Origin: Gammaproteobacteria bacterium
Lineage (GTDB): Bacteria > Pseudomonadota > Gammaproteobacteria > UBA6429 > Thiohalophilaceae
DNA: 46,360 nt
NCBI GenBank assembly: GCA_024641475.1
Contig: JAHECZ010000021.1
Coordinates: 1 to 46,360, forward strand
Reading direction: 5' to 3'
Both the position numbers and the translations under genes were made by a program. Positions 8,071 through 14,680 of the stretch are shown here, piece by piece (position 1 is the stretch's first letter; the number at the start of each line of letters is the position of its first letter). The notes beneath the pieces are model-generated. The model was not told the origin of the DNA. It did no database searches and was given only the letters and a program-made list of their open reading frames with translations.

Positions 8071-8742
8071 TTAGTTTGGATATATTATTTTATAATTACT
8101 CTTCCAAGTAATCTTCTCTATGGGCGACAGATTATTTTCGAAGCCTCTTAAGAATAAATCGCATAATTTTTGCTCATTACCGTCACCAAGCGCACGAAAT
8201 ATTATTTGCATCACTTCTTTCGTTGCCTTTCCTGTAGCTATTTCTTGATTTAACATCCTAACTACAGAATCAGACGTATCCTTCCATACCTTAGCAAATT
8301 CCCCAACTACTCTGGGATTTTGAACGACCGGCCCCGATCTGATATTAAATAATATTCTTTGTGATTCCCGTAATATCGGCTTATCAAACGCCCAGGAAGT
8401 AATCGTATAGGCTATTGCTCGATACGAATAGAATCTATGGCCAGTTTGATAGGCATCAATGACACTGATTAGTGCCGAAACAGGGAATAAAACAATAGAG
8501 AATATCGCCGCTCCTGATGCGGCTACGGTAATAATTGTGCTGCTCGCCATAACCGACTCAACCATCGGTAATAATTCTATTATTGTAAATGTGTTGTCGG
8601 CGTATCCAATATAATCGATGACTTTACTGAGAACTGGATAATTTCGTCCGGCAATATCGTAATCCTTCCCCAATGCTTCTTGGATTATCTTCTTCTTTTC
8701 CTCATCGGTGAGATTCTTCTTTGCTACCATAGTGTTCATCAT
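8071..8742 (-). CDS. Unknown protein with central hydrophobic hairpin
   Basis: 223 residues with GGAGGG just upstream of the start. ATG codons for Met1, Met2 and Met5 are all possible; Met2 has the best spacing. The N-terminal 55 residues are polar, beginning with a lysine/glutamate-rich helix (LTDEEKKKIIQEALG). Residues 65-100 are two hydrophobic segments separated by a short turn, then DAYQTGHRFYSY and an amphipathic region. The C-terminal 100 residues are soluble. There is no signal peptide and I do not recognise the family. The soluble-hairpin-soluble layout plus a coupled small membrane gene recalls pore-forming toxins with immunity proteins, but no conserved toxin motif is seen. Confidence 0.6.
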   Translation of the reverse strand: MMNTMVAKKNLTDEEKKKIIQEALGKDYDIAGRNYPVLSKVIDYIGYADNTFTIIELLPMVESVMASSTIITVAASGAAIFSIVLFPVSALISVIDAYQTGHRFYSYRAIAYTITSWAFDKPILRESQRILFNIRSGPVVQNPRVVGEFAKVWKDTSDSVVRMLNQEIATGKATKEVMQIIFRALGDGNEQKLCDLFLRGFENNLSPIEKITWKSNYKIIYPN

Positions 8743-8764
8743 TTCCCTCCTTGTGTATGATTAG

Positions 8765-8795
8765 CCCACCAGGTAGCAAGGCTATCTGGTGGGCA
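8765..8795. repeat. Inverted repeat in divergent promoter region
   Basis: Arms of 14 bases (8765-8778 and 8782-8795; GCCCACCAGGTAGC and its partner) pair with one mismatch around a three-base loop. It lies between the divergent starts at 8742 and 8828. It could be an operator, an mRNA hairpin in both 5' leaders, or a small mobile palindrome. There is no T-run, so a terminator is less likely. Confidence 0.6.
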
Positions 8796-8827
8796 TAGAA
8801 ATATCTGTAAAAATATTAAGGTGATAT

Positions 8828-9154
8828 ATGCATAAAACAAGAATACTATTACTTCTATCGTTTTTTTTCTTAATTCAACTCTTTGCCAATGCTAGTGAGC
8901 ATAATGGCTTTGATGAAATTTGTAAAATCTATACCGAAGTAGCCAATAGCAGCATGGTCAATCCTGCGAAAAGTGAATATATCTTTACTAACGTAAAGTC
9001 CAGGGTAACAAATAATGACGCCCTGCAAGCACATTCAGGTATTTTTACCCTTGATGCTGCCGTACGTTATTCTATTTTCAAACAATCCGCAGAGCTGTCA
9101 CTCAAACATAGCTGGGATTGCGAAGCGATGAATAAAGTACTAACCGCAAAATAA
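8828..9154 (+). CDS. Small secreted protein
   Basis: 108 residues preceded by AAGGTG at good spacing. Residues 1-22 are a clear signal peptide (charged MHKTR, hydrophobic core, cleavage near ANA-SEH). The mature protein of about 86 residues has two cysteines (EICKI and WDCEA), which may pair in the periplasm. No family is recognised. It diverges from the 223-residue gene, with a 31-base inverted repeat between them, and stands immediately before CWC copy E. Confidence 0.65.
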   Translation: MHKTRILLLLSFFFLIQLFANASEHNGFDEICKIYTEVANSSMVNPAKSEYIFTNVKSRVTNNDALQAHSGIFTLDAAVRYSIFKQSAELSLKHSWDCEAMNKVLTAK

Positions 9155-9166
9155 GTTCCTTTCAAT

Positions 9167-9446
9167 TTACCGCCCCAGCAACGCCGCAATCCGTCCTGCG
9201 TGCGTGGCCTGATTGCACTCGCTGCGTAGCACCAGAATACAGGCAGCGCACAGGCAGTCGCTGTAGCGTTGTGCGATGTAACTGCGTTGTTTATCGGCAA
9301 CTGCTCTCTGCGTTGCTCTACCTCCTGCATCCATGCAGTCGCATAGGGAGCTTGACGGCCTGGCACTGGCACAACGGGATTGTGCCGACTTTGCATTCGA
9401 AGTCGCCATTACAGCGCGGGCAGGTTTTGGTTTCGTGGGTGGGCAT
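9167..9446 (-). pseudogene. CWC-like gene, copy E (disrupted by insertion)
   Basis: From the ATG at 9446 the frame gives MPTHETKTCPRC and on to LCQCQAVKL as in copy C, then leaves the family sequence and stops at a TAG. The family sequence resumes as SYIAQRYSDCLCAACILVLRSEC in another frame, to the stop at 9167. Between them about 65 bases replace the 15 or so bases expected, so an insertion split the gene. The second half is also open as part of an 80-residue frame starting at 9409, whose N-terminus is out of register with the family. Confidence 0.7.
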
Positions 9447-9731
9447 TGTTGTTAGCTTATAGAATCAGACTGTCATCTTGTTGTCGTTTCAATCGAGTCT
9501 GACCCCATTGATCTCAAAAAGGAGATTATTTACTGCTCCCACATCATAATACTTTCCACTCATATCCTTCCCCCTGTAATCATCCCTGCGAAGCAAGAGT
9601 ATATACGAACTAATTGTGATTAAAACATACTCTCGGTTAACATTTCTGCAAAAAAGGAGCAGGCAAGTAACGACCCTATAAAACCTTACCCGTGAGTTTA
9701 GACTAATAGCAGTTTGATTGACTGAATCCTC
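9447..9731. other. Intergenic region between CWC copies E and F
   Basis: 285 bases. The first 59 (9447-9505) duplicate the flank of copy C. The rest is AT-rich with no credible ORF, hairpin or promoter that I can support. Confidence 0.5.
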
Positions 9732-9962
9732 TTACCGGCCCACTAACTCCGCGATCCGGTTTTCGTGCGCGGCCTGATTGCACTCGCTGCGTAACACCAG
9801 CAGACAGGCAGCGCACAGGCAGTCGTTGTAGCGTTGCGCGATGTAACTCCGATGTAGTGGAGTAAGTTTAACGGCTTGGCACTGGCACAACGGGATTGTG
9901 CCGACTTGGCATTCGAAATCGGTATTACAGCGTGAGCAGGTTTTGGTTTCTTGGTGGCACAT
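9732..9962 (-). CDS. Cysteine-rich CWC-like small protein, copy F (intact)
   Basis: 76 residues, aligning end to end with copy C: CSRC, FEC, LCQC, DC, AAC and EC cysteines are all kept, with about a dozen substitutions elsewhere. Intact frames in two diverged copies suggest at least some are still selected as proteins. It is the last of the six copies and borders the nuclease/kinase cluster. Confidence 0.7.
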   Translation of the reverse strand: MCHQETKTCSRCNTDFECQVGTIPLCQCQAVKLTPLHRSYIAQRYNDCLCAACLLVLRSECNQAAHENRIAELVGR

Positions 9963-10039
9963 GGTGTGTGAATTTTAATGTGTTATTGCAATACCTGACC
10001 CTGATCTGCATCTGGTCAAATAATTTTTTGCAAAATTAC

Positions 10040-10067
10040 TTGAATTAAACTATCATGCAGTCATAAT
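10040..10067 (+). promoter_or_regulatory. Candidate promoter of the nuclease gene
   Basis: TTGAAT (10040-10045), a 16-base spacer and CATAAT (10062-10067) match the sigma70 pattern at most positions. The A of the nuclease ATG is 49 bases further on. The region is AT-rich, so chance matches are likely. Confidence 0.4.
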
Positions 10068-10115
10068 TTTTCATCAATAGTTTGTCTTAAACAAAGAAAT
10101 GGATGCGATAATTTT

Positions 10116-10856
10116 ATGCTAACAGCCCAAATCTTTGAAAAAGTAACAGTTACAAAGACCTCGACTATATCGAGTTCCAACAATCCACCACTACGCTTCA
10201 ATACTGAAGAACAGTTAGTTCATTTATTTGAAGCAATTGTCGGACATAAAATCCAAAAATATTCTTCAGGCTTACTCACTGAATTTGAATGTGGTGATGG
10301 TGTCGCCGATATTGTTCTTTATGAAATACATAAAGGTTGGAAAAATAGACAACATCTAGGAGAATTATCTCCTCGCTGGGTTTATTCATTACGTTCACTC
10401 CCGTATCGCAAATATTTTACTACGTCAGAGTTTGCTGCACTTTCAATGTCAACACGAAATACTGCAGTGACAATACTTAACAAATTTGTTGAACATGGCT
10501 TTTGCAAACGTAAAAATACCACTGGTTTTTGGATTAAAACAATTCAACCACGCCAAATAGTTAAAAACATATATGCTGTAGAAGCAAAGCTTCGACATTG
10601 GAAGCGCGCATTGGTCCAAGCAGTACGTTATCGTGACTATGCCACCCAATCCTGGGTATTACTTGATGAGTATAGTATCAAACCTGCTTTAGATAATCTT
10701 GACCAATTTATACGACTTAATATTGGCCTAGTGGCACTGTCTACAGAAGGTAGCATCATTACATATTTAACTCCATCACCTCTTCCGCCCAAATCGCCAG
10801 CACGATTTTGGCAAGCAAATGCAGAAATTGCCCACCGACTATTGTCACACTTTTAG
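10116..10856 (+). CDS. PD-(D/E)XK-like nuclease with central helix-turn-helix-like segment
   Basis: 246 residues. Two separated pieces make a restriction-endonuclease-like core: FECGDGVADIVLYE (about 57-70, with Asp65 as a metal-ligand candidate) and YAVEAKL (153-159, the E-x-K at Glu156/Lys158), followed by a helix with Trp162, Gln168 and Tyr172 and the strand SWVLLDE. Between them, residues about 100-140 (FTTSEFAALS to GFWIK) look like a winged helix-turn-helix, which could read DNA or RNA. The C-terminus is not recognised. It converges on the unknown 394-residue gene, overlapping its 3' end by 12 bases. Low GC and gene company suggest a transferred defence gene. The fold assignment is motif-based and untested. 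Confidence 0.6.
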   Translation: MLTAQIFEKVTVTKTSTISSSNNPPLRFNTEEQLVHLFEAIVGHKIQKYSSGLLTEFECGDGVADIVLYEIHKGWKNRQHLGELSPRWVYSLRSLPYRKYFTTSEFAALSMSTRNTAVTILNKFVEHGFCKRKNTTGFWIKTIQPRQIVKNIYAVEAKLRHWKRALVQAVRYRDYATQSWVLLDEYSIKPALDNLDQFIRLNIGLVALSTEGSIITYLTPSPLPPKSPARFWQANAEIAHRLLSHF

Positions 10857-12029
10857 ATATTTTCTATAAAAGTGATTTATAGAATCCAACCATGGTTGGA
10901 GGTGCATACCATTCCCATGGTGATCGAGATCTAATGGCATTGCTGTAACGGCATTGTGATTAGAAATTGCTTGTTTTATCCACTCACGCAACAGTGCATA
11001 TCGGTCCATTACATTAAGTTCACTGAGCATTCGTATTTGCTCGTAATAGCACATAAAATAATGTTTATAAAGTTGTGGTTGGTTGAAATACGGTTCAACT
11101 GATGAAGCTAACGCTTGGTCGCCATATTTTGTCGACACATAGATCTGTGCCCATAACGCAGGATTGTCATTCTTGATTTCACGAGCTTGATTGAACTGCA
11201 CCCAATTAAGTAATCCTGGCAAATATATCCTTGCCTTAGGGCCACGCCGCTCTTCCTCACTTTCAACAAATTTATCCAAAGAAAACATTCGAGTATTCTC
11301 AAAAGCACCAAATGTTAATGTGATTTCATCTACTAATGCGTATAACAAACTTTCCGTATTTGTATGCCCAGAAATAACCTCAAGACCAACTGTCCGAAAT
11401 GTCATCAAAAAATCAAGATATGCAGTTAAAAACTCTGACGATTGAATTTGTTTTGTAGCACGCTCGTTAGTTATCAGTACGTATACACCTGCCAACTCAG
11501 GGAAACTTGTTACCCAATTGAGTATTTTCGTTCGAAATCCTTCATCTTGAATCATGTGCGATGTTAGTGGCAATGTAATATATATGGGGATATTTGTTCC
11601 AATTTCTCCAATTACTTTGAAAAACGGTAAAATAGAGTACTCCTCCTGCCTTTCTATATAATCAGTAATCATTTGATCAATGTATCGTGCAGGTATAATT
11701 ATCTTTTCAAAACCTTGCCCCATTTGAAATGAGATACATTGACGTGCTGATTCAATCGCTACTAGTGGATAATCTATCGTTGTAAATCCTCCAGAAATAA
11801 CCTCGGGAAAGAAAGGATAGGTAGAAAGTTTTTTCTTCTGAGAATTAGGTAAATAATACTGTGGATCAAATACAGTATGTTTTTTTATTGAAGAATCAAT
11901 CGATTCGACCTTATCACGAGTCTGATGAACAGGACTAAAGATGAGTCCTTCGCCACATTTATCCTCTGTAAATGATTCAATATTCCAATTAGGATTATGG
12001 CCAATCTGATGGTAAATTTTAATACTCAT
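10845..12029 (-). CDS. Unknown 394-residue protein in kinase operon, possibly a TIM-barrel
   Basis: Its ATG overlaps the kinase stop (ATGA, 12026-12029), so the two are translationally coupled. The chain has no signal peptide or membrane segment. Several hydrophobic strands alternate with helices (KIIIPARYID, IPIYITLPL, GVYVLITNE, GLEVISGH), which would fit an alpha/beta barrel. Charged, probably functional blocks are FGAFENTRMFSLDKF, EERRGPKARIYLPGLLNW and LYKHYF. It lacks the zinc cysteines of tRNA-guanine transglycosylases, which I considered. No enzyme can be named. As the kinase's coupled partner it is a candidate substrate or effector. Confidence 0.65.
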   Translation of the reverse strand: MSIKIYHQIGHNPNWNIESFTEDKCGEGLIFSPVHQTRDKVESIDSSIKKHTVFDPQYYLPNSQKKKLSTYPFFPEVISGGFTTIDYPLVAIESARQCISFQMGQGFEKIIIPARYIDQMITDYIERQEEYSILPFFKVIGEIGTNIPIYITLPLTSHMIQDEGFRTKILNWVTSFPELAGVYVLITNERATKQIQSSEFLTAYLDFLMTFRTVGLEVISGHTNTESLLYALVDEITLTFGAFENTRMFSLDKFVESEEERRGPKARIYLPGLLNWVQFNQAREIKNDNPALWAQIYVSTKYGDQALASSVEPYFNQPQLYKHYFMCYYEQIRMLSELNVMDRYALLREWIKQAISNHNAVTAMPLDLDHHGNGMHLQPWLDSINHFYRKYLKV

Positions 12030-12976
12030 TGGCTACCCTCTATAAAATTTACTAAAGCTTGCCTTAATGCATCTACAGTCCGATAACGCTGGTAAGGCTG
12101 TTTAGCCATCAAATGGAATACTATATTAGAAAATGGTTCCGAAGCTCTGCCTAGTACACTCAACTTTTTTGGCTCATATTCAATTACTCGCTGAAGTACT
12201 TCTTCCTGTAGGTCACTCTGATTTTCACAAAATGGATTTTTTTCAGATAGCAATTCATATGCGATAACACCAAGTGCAAAAAAATCACTTCTGAAGTTTA
12301 TGTTACGTTTATCATTTCTTGCTTGCTCTGGACTAGCATATGCAGGCGAGCAGGGACCTACTTGCCAAAATGTATTCGTTATCCCGCCACTGCCTTCTTC
12401 ACGAATAATCCCTAAATCAATGATGACAGGTGAGCCATCAGGATATATCAAAATATTATCAGGCTTGAGATCCCGGTGAACAATACGTTGCGGATGTTCC
12501 CAAAGATGGCGTAAGCCATCTACCAACTGTAAAATCAATCGGGCAACAGCTATTTCTTTAGTGAAACGCTTTTTACAGTGATTTAATGACTCGCCATTAA
12601 TTCTTTCCTCGACAGTAATAAATAACCGATACTGAAATTTTGCCTCGGTTTCCGGGTCCTCTGAAAACACATCATAATAATAAAGCTTAGGATAGAATAT
12701 CGAATTCAAACTATTTAATATTTCTATTTCCTTTTCAAGCCGAGCGATGACACTAGGATGCACATCTTGGCTGACTTTCAGTACGACATTACCCCACTTA
12801 TACCAATTTTGTTGGCTATCAGATTTACTATATTCCCCGACAGCACAATATTCAGCAAATGAACAAAAATACACAACCCTTTGACCAGATGGCGCAGGTA
12901 CTATTTGTTGAATCTGAATGGAAGGAAAAAAGTGTGTTAACACTTCCCTAAGCGCAGGTGAATCCCTCAACTGCAA
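12026..12976 (-). CDS. Hanks-type serine/threonine protein kinase
   Basis: 316 residues from a TTG placed seven bases after AGGAG (12983-12987). Visible kinase elements are VVLKV with Lys67, helix-C Glu83, the catalytic loop HRDLKPDN (167-174), the metal motif DLG at Asp187, SPEQAR in place of APE, and the F-helix DFFALGVIAYELL. The glycine loop near residues 28-38 is degenerate. There is no transmembrane segment or PASTA/WD tail, so it is a soluble kinase. It is the middle gene of a three-gene operon (metallopeptidase, kinase, unknown). Small soluble kinases of this kind occur in several phage-defence systems. ATP-dependent phosphorylation is well supported; the target is unknown. Confidence 0.9.
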   Translation of the reverse strand: MQLRDSPALREVLTHFFPSIQIQQIVPAPSGQRVVYFCSFAEYCAVGEYSKSDSQQNWYKWGNVVLKVSQDVHPSVIARLEKEIEILNSLNSIFYPKLYYYDVFSEDPETEAKFQYRLFITVEERINGESLNHCKKRFTKEIAVARLILQLVDGLRHLWEHPQRIVHRDLKPDNILIYPDGSPVIIDLGIIREEGSGGITNTFWQVGPCSPAYASPEQARNDKRNINFRSDFFALGVIAYELLSEKNPFCENQSDLQEEVLQRVIEYEPKKLSVLGRASEPFSNIVFHLMAKQPYQRYRTVDALRQALVNFIEGSQ

Positions 12977-13058
12977 TCTATTCTCCTAAGCAAATATTTT
13001 CTTAGTGATGTTATTTAAAACAATAAAACTATATAAGACAGCCAGGTCAAGGCGCGAA

Positions 13059-13772
13059 TTATAAGACTACTCGTAAATTAGGTTTCCCTCTCCACCTATC
13101 AGGGGCCAAAAGATCCAGTTCTTTCAAACGAATAGCCATTGCTGTCGGCGATACTTTAAACTGTAGATATAGTGGGATAATAGCCCGGCCAAATGATGAA
13201 TTTGTTGCCAAAAGTATAGCTCTTTGCATCTGGTCCATCGTTCTTACTATCTCAATGTCTTTCCCGAGGTGGAAGGCAACATTCTCATTAAATTCTATTT
13301 GTTCACCAATGTGTAACCCAAAGCTTCGGGCAAATATTTCTTTAACCATCTTTTCAGGCATCAAATATCGACATGCATAATTTGTTGCTTCTACTTCATA
13401 CCAATCTACTGAATCTTTACCGGGTACTCGGGATATCGGCCGATCTCTATGCAAGTGATCACGCCCTACATTTTTATGTAACATCCAATGAATAATTTCA
13501 TGCATACCAGTTAATCTACGTTGTTCTATTGGAAATTTCTTGGACACGTAAATCGTTTTATTAGTTCTGTCAAGCACTCCCGCAATTTCAATGTTAGCAT
13601 CATTGCTTGGTAATTCGTCCACTTCGATATACTTTATACTTAGATATCTGGCTATTTTTTCAGGGCCCAATAATTCAATAATTCCATCAAAGTCGCTTTT
13701 ATCTACGCCGCTTTCTTGAAAAAGTGCAATCTGTGTTTTTCGCACCAAATCGAATCTGTCAGCGCTTTTCAT
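13059..13772 (-). CDS. ImmA/IrrE-family metallopeptidase
   Basis: 237 residues with GAGGG upstream of the ATG. The zinc site HEIIH is at residues 91-95, with the third ligand expected in WYEVEATNYACRYLMP (Glu126/Glu128). The C-terminal FKVSPTAMAIRLKEL is typical of the ImmA/IrrE group, which cleaves repressors of mobile elements (ImmA) or DNA-damage regulators (IrrE/DdrO). No helix-turn-helix domain is fused to it. It lies 27 bases after the nrdJb stop and 82 before the kinase start, all on one strand. In this setting it may cleave a regulator or a partner in the cluster when stress or phage is sensed; the substrate is not visible. Confidence 0.85.
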   Translation of the reverse strand: MKSADRFDLVRKTQIALFQESGVDKSDFDGIIELLGPEKIARYLSIKYIEVDELPSNDANIEIAGVLDRTNKTIYVSKKFPIEQRRLTGMHEIIHWMLHKNVGRDHLHRDRPISRVPGKDSVDWYEVEATNYACRYLMPEKMVKEIFARSFGLHIGEQIEFNENVAFHLGKDIEIVRTMDQMQRAILLATNSSFGRAIIPLYLQFKVSPTAMAIRLKELDLLAPDRWRGKPNLRVVL

Positions 13773-13799
13773 TACTTTCCCTCACGCACCCAATATAAA

Positions 13800-14510
13800 T
13801 CAACCACACTTACTATCTCCGCAATTAAGACACGTCATACACCCATCCATCTTGATCACCGCCTTGGTGGTGCACTTGGCACACAGCTGCGCGCCATCGG
13901 GAAAATCACCGGGTACGTTTTTTTCGGCTTGTTTGACGGTGGATTCGTATTGGGCGCGTTTTTCCTGGATGAGTTTTTTCTGGTGTTCGTCGAGGTCGGT
14001 GTCCTTGAGCAGGCCGATCATGCGCAGGTGGCATTCGATCGCATCGCCGATTTCGGCGACGAGGCTCGGCATGTACTTGCCGCCTTTCTTGAAGTAACCA
14101 CCGCGGGGATCAAACACCGAACGCAGTTCTTCGACCAAAAAGGTCACATCGCCGCCTTTGCGGAACACGGCGGAGATGATGCGCGTCAGCGCGACGATCC
14201 ACTGGAAGTGATCCATGTTCTTGGAGTTGATGAAGATCTCAAACGGGCGGCGCAGTTCGTGCGGCGTGCCGGGATTTAATATCACATCGTTGATCGTTAC
14301 ATACAGCGCGTGCTCGGTGAGCGGCGTTTTGATTTTGTAGGTGCTGCCCAGCAGCATCTCGGGCCGCTCGAGCTTTTCGTGCATGTGGATGACATTGCTT
14401 TCTGCTTCGTTGCCACGCGCGGCGGCGAGCGCCTGTTCGGCGGCTTTGTCATCTGCATCTTCGCTGGCAACGTCGTAGCCGACTATTTTGCCTTGGATTT
14501 TAATTGCCAT
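13800..14510 (-). CDS. nrdJb: Class II ribonucleotide reductase accessory subunit NrdJb (TSCPD domain, zinc ribbon)
   Basis: 236 residues. About 55-170 is a TSCPD-type domain (PFEIFINSKN, ITRIISAVFRKGG). The C-terminus has paired cysteines (LCAKC, then CMTCLNCGDSKCG), a zinc ribbon and the redox tail that normally re-reduces the active-site disulfide in class II reductases. In most organisms this part is fused to NrdJ; here it is a separate gene 170 bases downstream of nrdJa, as in Pseudomonas. The product works with NrdJa and adenosylcobalamin to make deoxyribonucleotides without oxygen dependence. Confidence 0.85.
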   Translation of the reverse strand: MAIKIQGKIVGYDVASEDADDKAAEQALAAARGNEAESNVIHMHEKLERPEMLLGSTYKIKTPLTEHALYVTINDVILNPGTPHELRRPFEIFINSKNMDHFQWIVALTRIISAVFRKGGDVTFLVEELRSVFDPRGGYFKKGGKYMPSLVAEIGDAIECHLRMIGLLKDTDLDEHQKKLIQEKRAQYESTVKQAEKNVPGDFPDGAQLCAKCTTKAVIKMDGCMTCLNCGDSKCG

Positions 14511-14624
14511 TGTCTGCGGGTCCTCTGCTGTTGTTCCTGAACTCTGCGTTGTTGCATCAATCTTCTTTGCGCCATCAACGATCGTTGGGTTTGCATTTAA
14601 CTGCCTTTCGGTTAGTTAATTGGT

Positions 14625-14667
14625 GGGTCGGCCTTGTGCCGACCCGCTGTTGGGCTGGTAGCCCAAC
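14625..14667 (-). repeat. Two tandem hairpins between nrdJa and nrdJb
   Basis: Two perfect stems stand side by side: 14625-14632 pairs with 14638-14645 (GGGTCGGC), and 14649-14656 pairs with 14660-14667 (GTTGGGCT). No T-run follows either. They may tune the nrdJa to nrdJb transcript ratio by attenuation or RNA processing, or be a dispersed intergenic repeat. Confidence 0.65.
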
Positions 14668-14680
14668 CTACATAGAAAAT

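Noticed and set aside
6755-9970. Chromosomal integron with attC sites between the cassettes
   Set aside because: One repeat end reads GTTAAAT, fitting an attC core, but no partner RYYYAAC core lies within 150 bases. The other copies do not keep the motif, gene orientations are mixed and no integrase is seen.
10845-12029. tRNA-guanine transglycosylase or DpdA-type 7-deazaguanine enzyme
   Set aside because: The zinc-binding cysteine cluster and the catalytic motifs of that family are absent, and no queuosine or dpd genes are nearby.
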